In this document: piece after piece, positions 20,145-25,746 of the stretch | Layout: each line of letters begins with the position of its first letter | How positions within the stretch are numbered: the stretch's first letter is position 1 | NCBI GenBank assembly: GCA_937983015.1 | Contig: CALKAK010000182.1 | Span: forward strand, 1-25,746 | Length of the DNA: 25,746 bases | From: an uncultured Bacillaceae bacterium | GTDB lineage: Bacteria > Bacillota > Bacilli > Bacillales > Caldibacillaceae | Direction of reading: 5' to 3' | The notes under the pieces: model-generated | What the model saw: only the letters and a program-made list of their open reading frames with translations | What the model was told of the DNA's origin: nothing | The model's database searches: none | Position numbers and translations under genes: made by a program

Positions 20145-21611
20145 GTGAACAAGAAAAAAGCCATCACTCAGGTGACAGCGAGCATTGCTCTTGCCACAGC
20201 TTTGATGGGTGCGAATGCAAAGGATACTCAGGCGGCAACCCATGTCGTAAAACCTGGAGAAACATTATGGTCAATTGCTAGAACCTATAATACGACTGTA
20301 GCCGAGTTGAAAAAAATTAACGGATTACGTTCGGATCTGATCTTCCCGAATCAGCGTCTTGAGGTCGGGGGAAATTCCGCTAATTACGGTCAGCCGAAAG
20401 AAGTAAAAAACACCGACCAAAAACCTATGACCTATACCGTAAAACGTGGCGATACTTTAAGTCATATCGCCGTTCAACATCGTATTTCAGTAAAACAATT
20501 GATGGAGTGGAATCGTTTAAATACAACAATAATTTTCCCCGGCGATGTTTTGTACGTACAACCCCCACAAAAGGAACAGGCCCCTTCACAAGAACAAAAC
20601 GCTTCAAAGCAAAAGGAAACACCTGAACAATCCGCCCAAACGTATATCGTAAAAAGCGGCGATAGTTTGTGGAAGATCGCCCGAAACTATCAAACGACCG
20701 TGGCGAATCTGAAGAAATGGAACAATCTATCATCGGATCTCATCTTTCCAGGGCAAAAATTGATCGTTTCCGTGACAAACACAAAACCGGAACCAACACA
20801 ACCAGAACGGCCTGTAGCAAACCAACCTGAATCCGATGAACCAGCAGAACGAGTTGCACCAACCGTTTTCTATACCGTGAAAAAAGGCGATACGCTAAGT
20901 AAAATTGCCTCCCAGTACGGTGTTACGGTAAATGATTTGAAAAAATGGAACGGTCTTTCGTCGGACATCATTTACGTCGGTCAACGATTGACGATCCGTG
21001 CAGAAGAGAAGAAAGAAGAAATTAAGGATGGCGGGAAAAATTCAGGTACAGAGCCGATCGTCTATACGGTTAAAGCCGGTGACACGTTGAGCAAGATCGC
21101 TGCTACATATAGCGTAACCGTCAATGATTTGAAAAAATGGAACGATCTATCATCGGACTTTATCTACGTCGGTCAAAAATTGGCGATATTCGGTTCACTG
21201 AATCAAGTCGGCCAACGTGGCGGAAATCAGGGACTGACACAACAACCGTACGATGTGACGAAGCTCATCAATATTGCAAAAAGCTTTATCGGCATCCCCT
21301 ATGTTTGGGGTGGAAGCAGCCCTAACGGGTTTGATTGCAGTGGTTTTATCTATTACGTGTACAATCAAGCGGGTTATCCAATCGGTCGCTATAATAGCGA
21401 AGGGTATTATAACCGATCTTACTATATATCCGATCCTCAGCCGGGAGATCTTGTCTTCTTCGCTAACACGTATAAAACGGGCATATCCCATCTCGGAATC
21501 TATTTAGGGAATAATCAATTTATTTCCGCAGAATCGAGCGGGGTAAAAATCGCCAGTCTCGATAATCCGTACTGGAAAAAACATTTTGATGGTTTTAAGC
21601 GGTTCTATTAA
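20145..21611 (+). CDS. Secreted five-LysM NlpC/P60 peptidoglycan hydrolase (LytE/LytF/CwlS-like)
   Basis: This encodes 488 residues. A signal peptide (MNKKKAITQV, hydrophobic core, cleavage near TQA-ATH at about residue 31) precedes five LysM repeats, each with a (T/V)VKxGDTLW/S-type start and an FPGQ/YVGQ-type end, separated by Pro/Gln/Glu-rich linkers. A C-terminal NlpC/P60 domain follows: FIGIPYVWGGSSPNGFDCSGF (Cys nucleophile in DCSGF), PGDLVFF and SHLGIYLG (His). This is the architecture of LytF (five LysM) D,L-endopeptidases that cut gamma-D-Glu-mDap bonds at septa and poles. GTG 20145 with GAGGAGGGG upstream is the real start; the frame is open to 19929 but that part is not signal-peptide-like. 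LysM 4 and 5 are nearly identical. Confidence 0.92.
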   Translation: MNKKKAITQVTASIALATALMGANAKDTQAATHVVKPGETLWSIARTYNTTVAELKKINGLRSDLIFPNQRLEVGGNSANYGQPKEVKNTDQKPMTYTVKRGDTLSHIAVQHRISVKQLMEWNRLNTTIIFPGDVLYVQPPQKEQAPSQEQNASKQKETPEQSAQTYIVKSGDSLWKIARNYQTTVANLKKWNNLSSDLIFPGQKLIVSVTNTKPEPTQPERPVANQPESDEPAERVAPTVFYTVKKGDTLSKIASQYGVTVNDLKKWNGLSSDIIYVGQRLTIRAEEKKEEIKDGGKNSGTEPIVYTVKAGDTLSKIAATYSVTVNDLKKWNDLSSDFIYVGQKLAIFGSLNQVGQRGGNQGLTQQPYDVTKLINIAKSFIGIPYVWGGSSPNGFDCSGFIYYVYNQAGYPIGRYNSEGYYNRSYYISDPQPGDLVFFANTYKTGISHLGIYLGNNQFISAESSGVKIASLDNPYWKKHFDGFKRFY

Positions 21612-21632
21612 TCTAATAATATACTTAATAAA

Positions 21633-21656
21633 GGGCCATAACAGTGGCCCTTTTTT
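21633..21656 (+). terminator. Terminator after the LysM hydrolase
   Basis: Arms GGGCCA and TGGCCC with a six-base loop, followed by TTTTTT. Confidence 0.9.
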
Positions 21657-22072
21657 ATATTTGGGAGATTGTACGATTTTCATCGTAGTGAATCTTTCCG
21701 TTTAAAGGGATTAAAGGGAATCAGATGTGAAAAGCGAAGGGTTTTATTATTCAAACGGTCTTTTTCCTGAAGCATGCGATTTTCCCGGGGCAGTCACAAA
21801 AGGATTAGCGATAAAGAATTTCCGAAGTTCATTTGCGGACGGTTAAATTCCTCATAAAAGGGGGAAGGGAGTCCATTTACCTTTTAACCTTTCAGGTGAT
21901 ATTGGATGAACTTAATTTGAATGTTCGCTAATCGATCGAGTTCATCTGGTGTAGGAGAAAGGGAGGGCCGCGGTAAAGATAATAATAACCCATCAAGGCG
22001 GGGAAACCACCTTATCCGTCCTGATGGGAATGAAAAAAATCTCGGGTTTTGAAAACTTTTTAGCGAAAGGGT
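21657..22072. other. Region between LysM hydrolase and hprK 3' end
   Basis: No complete gene is supported. On the reverse strand the hprK frame stays open for 62 codons beyond the hprK stop, down to TAA at 21886-21884, with no good start codon inside. An inverted repeat with arms CCCATCA and TGATGGG (21989-22028) has TTATTATTATC on its reverse-strand side and may be a weak hprK terminator. The rest (21657-21880) shows nothing I can name. Confidence 0.4.
21989..22028 (-). terminator. Candidate weak terminator downstream of hprK
   Basis: Arms CCCATCA/TGATGGG extend inward with two mismatches (GGCGG/CCGTCC) and are followed on the reverse strand by TTATTATTATC. It lies 45 bases after the hprK stop. 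Confidence 0.4.
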
Positions 22073-22990
22073 TCATTGCGAATTTTGTTTTTCAATGCGC
22101 TGGAAAAAATCTTCAGCGGCATCATATCCCTGGTTTATCAAATAAAAATTATTCACTGCCGCCTCCACCAACCCGGCGATATCCCGTCCTGGTTGCACTT
22201 GAATTTGCACATGGGGGATCTTAACACCCAGGTATTCTTTATATTTTTGTTTCAAGAATAGTTCATTATTCAACTCGTCTTCTTCCCACTCGACGAGCTC
22301 GATATCGAGGGAGATCCGCGTTTCCTCTTGAAAAGCTTTTCTTCCGAAGATCCGGACGACATTGAGCAAGCCGATACTCCTTAAAGCGAGGAATTCTTTA
22401 TTCGTATTATTATGGGTGCCGAGAATCGTTTGGGAGCTAATTTTTTTCAGAACGACGATATCATCAGAGACGAGACGATGTCCGCGGCCGAGCAAGGTAT
22501 GGGCCGTTTCACTTTTTCCAATACCCGATTTTCCACGTAACAAGATCCCCACACCGAAGACGTTCATGCAAACTCCGTGAATGGCGATTTCCGGCGCCAG
22601 TTTTTTCGTTAAGAAAATGTTCAGTTTATCGATGAACTCATCCGTATCTTCATTTGTTCTAAGGAGCGGGATCCCTTCCTCGGTGCAGAACTTGATTAAA
22701 TATTGCAATCCTTCCTGACCGCTTGTCACGATAAAGCAAGGTGGGTGATATTGGACAACATTTTTTATGCTTTCGCTTCGTTTATCATGATCCAGTTTAT
22801 GTAAATAGGTGATTTCCTTTTTTCCGAGAATTTGTATTTTTTCCATCGGGAAATAATCAAAATACCCGATGAATTCCAGACCGGGGCGGTGGGGCCGCGC
22901 TTGATCGATTTTCCGGTCAAGATTGTTCTTACCCGCGAGGACCTCGAGGGAAAATTCTTTGACGATATCCGCAACTTGAACAGCTTTCAT
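22073..22990 (-). CDS. hprK: HPr kinase/phosphorylase
   Basis: This encodes 305 residues of HPrK/P, the bifunctional enzyme that phosphorylates and dephosphorylates HPr on Ser46 to control catabolite repression through CcpA. The N-terminal MurF-like domain has RPGLEFIGYFDYFP; the kinase domain has IAIHGV (active His138), the P-loop GKSGIGKS at 153-160, RGHRLVSDD with the Mg-binding Asp, and the C-terminal VQPGRDIAGLVEAA block. The usual length is about 310. ATG 22990 (MKAVQVADIVKEF) fits the family start and follows AAAGGAG; the upstream ATG at 23017 does not. In most Bacillaceae hprK heads an hprK-lgt operon; here nothing follows. The chain looks somewhat diverged, so a paralogue is possible. 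Confidence 0.9.
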   Translation of the reverse strand: MKAVQVADIVKEFSLEVLAGKNNLDRKIDQARPHRPGLEFIGYFDYFPMEKIQILGKKEITYLHKLDHDKRSESIKNVVQYHPPCFIVTSGQEGLQYLIKFCTEEGIPLLRTNEDTDEFIDKLNIFLTKKLAPEIAIHGVCMNVFGVGILLRGKSGIGKSETAHTLLGRGHRLVSDDIVVLKKISSQTILGTHNNTNKEFLALRSIGLLNVVRIFGRKAFQEETRISLDIELVEWEEDELNNELFLKQKYKEYLGVKIPHVQIQVQPGRDIAGLVEAAVNNFYLINQGYDAAEDFFQRIEKQNSQ

Positions 22991-23078
22991 CGGTAAAACC
23001 CACTCCTTTCTAATCACGATAATTCAAAATGCTTAAGAAAAAGATCGATCATAAACACGGGACATTGAACATGTCCTT

Positions 23079-23087
23079 ATTTTACCA
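23079..23087 (-). promoter_or_regulatory. Extended -10 promoter for hprK
   Basis: TGG-TAAAAT on the reverse strand fits an extended -10 element, about 90 bases before the hprK start. A possible -35 (TCACAA at 17 bases) is weak. Confidence 0.45.
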
Positions 23088-23129
23088 AAGGCTAGAAAAT
23101 TTTGTGACACTTAAAGGAAAAATTGCAAT

Positions 23130-23143
23130 TGTTAGCGCTTTCA
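23130..23143 (-). promoter_or_regulatory. Perfect CcpA cre site
   Basis: TGAAAGCGCTAACA (reverse strand) matches the catabolite-responsive element TGWAANCGNTNWCA at every fixed position. Its centre is about 64 bases upstream of the predicted hprK transcription start, a distance compatible with CcpA activation rather than roadblock repression. Confidence 0.75.
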
Positions 23144-23236
23144 TATAAGTTTACTAAAAATCGTTTAAAAAGAAAAGCGATATGGGAGAATGCACAAGTA
23201 AAGCGTTCTAGGTCCCAAAGAATGGCTTGATAAAAT

Positions 23237-23251
23237 TACCAGTATCTGGTA
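23237..23251. promoter_or_regulatory. Palindrome TACCAG-TAT-CTGGTA, operator-like
   Basis: A perfect six-base-arm dyad with a three-base centre, ten bases from the Fnr-type site. The regulator is not recognised. Confidence 0.45.
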
Positions 23252-23260
23252 TATTTAATA

Positions 23261-23276
23261 TGTGAATTATTTCACA
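23261..23276. promoter_or_regulatory. Fnr/CRP-family binding site
   Basis: TGTGA-ATTATT-TCACA is an exact TGTGA-N6-TCACA palindrome, the consensus for Bacillus Fnr and other CRP-fold regulators, extended by A/T to an 18-base dyad (23260-23277). TnrA sites need one more base between the half-sites. Confidence 0.6.
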
Positions 23277-23317
23277 TGACACTTCTTCCTTTTATTGTTT
23301 AATAAATATCTTGTCGG

Positions 23318-23345
23318 GTCCGGCTTGTGGTCGGACTATTTTTAT
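23318..23345 (+). terminator. Forward-strand terminator-like hairpin with no upstream gene
   Basis: Arms GTCCG and CGGAC with a nine-base loop, followed by TATTTTTATT. No forward gene ends upstream of it within the window. It directly abuts the reverse-strand AGCS terminator. Confidence 0.5.
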
Positions 23346-23375
23346 TAAAAAAGGAAGCCGCTTCACCCGGCTTCC
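23346..23375 (-). terminator. Terminator of the AGCS transporter gene
   Basis: Perfect arms GGAAGCCG and CGGCTTCC with a seven-base loop and a T run on the reverse strand. Confidence 0.9.
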
Positions 23376-23464
23376 CGATCAACAATGATGAACAAAAATA
23401 TTCAAGAGTCCTTGTCTTCTATGAATAATGGCTATCTAATTGAAAATGGTCTTGTAAGTTCTCC

Positions 23465-24919
23465 TCAGGCTCTTTTTCTTTCTTTATAACCTTCTGCCCA
23501 GTAATCGGCATTTTTCACACCGAGTTTTGTAGAGTTATAAACGGGATCGAGTCCGGCTTTTTTCTGTTCTTCATAATCACGGAGCGCCTGGATTGCGGGT
23601 TTGAATAGAATTGAGATCGCGATCAAGTTAATCCAGACCATGAGACCGACACCGATATCGCCAAGCTTCCAGGCGAATTTGGCCTCCCGGAGTGTCCCGT
23701 ACATGGTCGCTGCCAGGAAGAAAACCCTCAAGAGAAATAGCGCGAGTCGTTTATCCCGCTGTCGTAAAAGATAAACCAGGTTTACTTCCGCCATGTAGTA
23801 ATAGGCCATGATCGTCGTAAATGCGAACAAAAACAGGGCAAGAGCGACAAAAGGTGAACCAAATCCAGGTATATTTTCGTCGATGGCAAGCTGTGTATAG
23901 TTCGGACCGACTTCGACATTCGGATCGATATTTTGCACCATGATCGTCTTCCCGTCCGGCTCATACACATTGTAGGTTCCGGAAAATAAAATGATAAATG
24001 CTGTGGCCGAGCAGACAAGCAAGGTGTCCACATAAACGGAAAACGCCTGGACTAACCCCTGTTTTGCAGGATGCGATACTTCTGCTGCTGATGAATGGTG
24101 GGGACCGGAACCTTGCCCTGCTTCATTGGAGTAGATTCCCCGTTGAACCCCCCAGGAAATCGCACTACCGATGATCCCGCCGAATACTTCGTTCGCCCCG
24201 AAAGCGCTGGAAAAGATTAGCCCGAAAACTTCCGGGATTTTGTCATAGTTCATGAGCATGATGATGAGCGCGACGGCGATATAGATGATGGACATGAAAG
24301 GGACGATAAGTTGGGCAGCGCGTGCAATTCGTTTCAGACCGCCGAAAATAATCAATCCTAGAAGGAAGATAACGAGCAAACCGGTAATCCACTTTTCAAC
24401 AGAAAAAGCTTGCAAGAAGCTCGAGGCGATCGCGTTTCCTTGAATGCCCGGCATTAAAATGGATGTGGCAAAAGCCGTGCTTACCGCGAATATTAAGGCG
24501 AACCAGTGCCAGCCGATGCCTTTTTCAATGTAGTAAGCAGGGCCACCGCGGTATTCCCCGTCTTGTTCCGTCTTATAAATCTGTCCTAAAGTCGACTCCA
24601 CGTAAGCGGTGGCAGCACCGAAAAAGGCCAGGACCCACATCCAGAATACCGCTCCAGGACCACCGTAGGCGATGGCGGTGGCTACACCAGCGATATTCCC
24701 GGTACCGACCCGGTTTCCAAGCGCCATAGCAAAAGCCTGGAAGGAACTGACTCCTGCATCGGAACCCTGCCCTCTAAGCATTTGTAGTAACATGTCTTTA
24801 ATGAGACGCACCTGGACAAATCTCGTCATCAAAGTGAACACGATCCCTACGATGCTGATGAAAATGATCATGGCCGGACTCCAGATCAGATTGTAGACGT
24901 TGTCGACAAGTACCTCCAT
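23465..24919 (-). CDS. AGCS-family alanine/glycine:cation (Na+/H+) symporter
   Basis: This encodes 484 residues with about eleven membrane helices. Signatures of the sodium:alanine symporter family are clear: SSFQAFAMALGNRVGTGNIA near the start (the GTGNIAG motif that lines the substrate site), AYGGPGAVFWMWVLAFFGAA, YRGGPAYYIEKGIG, and YSNEAGQGSGPHHSSAA in the second half. It imports alanine or glycine with a cation at the cytoplasmic membrane. The start is ATG 24919 (MEVLVDNVYNLIW); the frame is open upstream, but that stretch is A/T-rich leader. The ribosome site is weak (GGGTG). It is monocistronic with a strong terminator. Confidence 0.93.
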   Translation of the reverse strand: MEVLVDNVYNLIWSPAMIIFISIVGIVFTLMTRFVQVRLIKDMLLQMLRGQGSDAGVSSFQAFAMALGNRVGTGNIAGVATAIAYGGPGAVFWMWVLAFFGAATAYVESTLGQIYKTEQDGEYRGGPAYYIEKGIGWHWFALIFAVSTAFATSILMPGIQGNAIASSFLQAFSVEKWITGLLVIFLLGLIIFGGLKRIARAAQLIVPFMSIIYIAVALIIMLMNYDKIPEVFGLIFSSAFGANEVFGGIIGSAISWGVQRGIYSNEAGQGSGPHHSSAAEVSHPAKQGLVQAFSVYVDTLLVCSATAFIILFSGTYNVYEPDGKTIMVQNIDPNVEVGPNYTQLAIDENIPGFGSPFVALALFLFAFTTIMAYYYMAEVNLVYLLRQRDKRLALFLLRVFFLAATMYGTLREAKFAWKLGDIGVGLMVWINLIAISILFKPAIQALRDYEEQKKAGLDPVYNSTKLGVKNADYWAEGYKERKRA

Positions 24920-25073
24920 AATCAACACCCAATTTAATTGTTTATTAGAAATAATACAAAAAACAAATAAAATATTCCACTTTAAGACACTAAAAAAATA
25001 ATAAATTAGTTGATTGAAATTTTCGCGATGGAATTTTTGCGGATTTACTTTGTGCGGGAGGAAAGTGAAAGCC

Positions 25074-25101
25074 AAAAAAGAAACCCCAGTAAAAGTTTGG
25101 G
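25074..25101 (-). terminator. Second terminator-like hairpin after the HD-domain gene
   Basis: Arms CCCCA and TGGGG, followed on the reverse strand by TTTCTTTTTT. Confidence 0.5.
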
Positions 25102-25171
25102 GGGATCACAAGAAGGAGCGGAGTGAATAGACAGAACGAAGAGGGGAAAGGTGAAGGCCTACCTGCAAAGT

Positions 25172-25190
25172 AAAAAGCATCGGTGATGCT
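25172..25190 (-). terminator. Terminator after the HD-domain gene
   Basis: Arms AGCATC and GATGCT with a three-base loop and a TTTTT run on the reverse strand, about 105 bases after the stop codon. Confidence 0.65.
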
Positions 25191-25294
25191 AAAAAAGGGG
25201 ATGGCAGAAGAACGAACTAGCTATCTACTGTAAATGAACCATGTTGGTGCCTTTTACAAAGCCGTTTGCCTGGATGGTTCTGTTGGCCGTCTGG

Positions 25295-25746
25295 TCAAAT
25301 CCGGTCGATTTTCGCATCGAGCATCTGGATCCGGTGTCGGGCTTCATCGATTTCGATCCGGCGATAATGGTGTCTGCCACCGGGTTCTTCATCCATCGCA
25401 TCTGCCTGGGCGACAACTTTTTGTAACGGTTCCAGGTTTAAGGTTCCGGCTGGTAAATAAGAATCCGTGTGAAGTAAGATCGCAATGGCGATCTGTTTGG
25501 CATTTTTTAAATCTTCGCCTAAGCGAACGAGGAGTTCGTGGGCTCGACTCGCCCCTTTTATGGCATGAATATCATTTTCACGGTATTTATCAAAATCCCA
25601 TTTGCCATCTTCCCGGTACCATGTGTAATGACCGATATCGTGCAACAGACATGCCTTAAAGGCAAGATCGACGGAAACATGTTCGCGGAGGGCGATTTCA
25701 AAGGCATTTTCGGCCACGGCGATCGCGTGAGCAAGACCTGAGCGGG
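25295..25746 (-). CDS. HD-domain metal-dependent phosphohydrolase, 3' part
   Basis: The gene runs off the right edge of the window, and the frame is still open there (RSGLAHAIAVAENAFEIAL). Visible are the first metal-binding His in GLAHAIAVAENA, the HD pair in CLLHDIGHY, and further His residues (NDIHAIKGASRAHELL; AILLHTDSYL) that complete an HD active site. HD proteins hydrolyse phosphate esters, often nucleotides; the substrate is not evident. A GTG at 25717 is not the real start, because the HD fold needs the upstream His. A terminator lies downstream. Confidence 0.8.
   Translation of the reverse strand, partial: RSGLAHAIAVAENAFEIALREHVSVDLAFKACLLHDIGHYTWYREDGKWDFDKYRENDIHAIKGASRAHELLVRLGEDLKNAKQIAIAILLHTDSYLPAGTLNLEPLQKVVAQADAMDEEPGGRHHYRRIEIDEARHRIQMLDAKIDRI

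Larger units (their letters stand above)
22991..23464. other. Regulatory spacer between AGCS gene and hprK
   Basis: No coding sequence is supported on either strand. Reading down the reverse strand it carries the AGCS terminator (23375-23346), an Fnr-type palindrome (23276-23261), a second palindrome (23251-23237), a perfect cre (23143-23130) and the hprK promoter (23087-23079). A forward-strand hairpin lies at 23318-23345. Confidence 0.6.
24920..25294. other. Leader of the AGCS gene and 3' region of the HD-domain gene
   Basis: A/T-rich from 24920 to 25020, with TATTAT near the AGCS start as a possible -10. It contains two reverse-strand terminators (25172-25190 and 25074-25101) that end the HD-domain transcript. 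No glycine riboswitch or T-box core was recognised, though either could precede an AGCS gene. Confidence 0.45.

Noticed and set aside
23261..23276. TnrA (nitrogen) site
   Set aside because: TnrA half-sites are separated by seven bases; here the spacing is six, which fits the Fnr/CRP type.
24920..25294. Glycine riboswitch or T-box in front of the AGCS transporter
   Set aside because: The context is right, but I found neither the glycine aptamer core nor a T-box sequence. The hairpins present are better read as terminators of the HD-domain gene.
1..25746. CRISPR array, insertion sequence, prophage, tRNA or rRNA
   Set aside because: No regularly spaced repeats, transposase or integrase motifs, target-site duplications, tRNA cloverleaf with T-loop signature, or rRNA-like blocks were seen.

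Overview
The window is chromosomal DNA from an endospore-forming, Gram-positive Bacillaceae species of moderate GC content. Spore-coat, spoVA and spoVIF genes, strong Shine-Dalgarno sites, several GTG/TTG starts, SigA/SigK-type promoters and Rho-independent terminators all support this. The order cotO, cotZ, yjcA, yjcZ, spoVIF, then yjcF-yjcG-yjcH, follows the Bacillus subtilis yjb/yjc region. The species cannot be named from the sequence alone.

Region 1 (1-6.3 kb) is a sporulation block: the 3' end of fabI, then cotO, cotZ (reverse), yjcA (DUF1360) and a 35-residue basic peptide. A four-gene cassette follows: a YhcN/YlaJ-like lipoprotein, spoVAC, spoVAD and spoVAEb (dipicolinic-acid channel). 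Then come yjcZ, spoVIF, an unknown 70-residue protein and a convergent DUF421/YetF-like membrane protein. cotZ, yjcZ and spoVIF each have an AC-17-CATA promoter typical of mother-cell SigK, and cotO has a weaker one.

Region 2 (6.3-12.2 kb) is mostly housekeeping: yjcF/yjcG/yjcH on the reverse strand, a 73-residue WYL-like protein whose promoter spacer holds a perfect CGAAC-N4-GTTCG LexA (SOS) box, a nitroreductase divergent from a CvfB-type S1 protein, an AEC-family transporter pseudogene with at least four lesions, and a GNAT acetyltransferase.

Region 3 (12.2-21.7 kb) holds manganese-dependent pyrophosphatase (ppaC), an AbrB-family membrane protein, a tiny membrane protein, type I signal peptidase, a MerR/RacA-like DNA-binding protein, two membrane-anchored zinc-ribbon proteins (one with a HIRAN-like C-terminus), a YdcF/DUF218 protein and a secreted five-LysM NlpC/P60 cell-wall hydrolase.

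Region 4 (21.7-25.7 kb) holds HPr kinase/phosphorylase as a single gene, not followed by lgt, then an AGCS alanine/glycine:cation symporter and the 3' part of an HD-domain phosphohydrolase, all on the reverse strand. The spacer upstream of hprK contains a perfect CcpA cre site, a perfect Fnr/CRP-type palindrome and a second palindrome, so it is the most regulation-dense stretch of the window.

I see no CRISPR array, insertion sequence, prophage, tRNA or rRNA. The best candidates for something new are the SOS-controlled WYL microprotein, the lipoprotein-spoVAC-AD-AEb cassette inside a coat locus, the catabolite/oxygen regulatory island in front of a stand-alone hprK, and the membrane zinc-ribbon/HIRAN-like protein.
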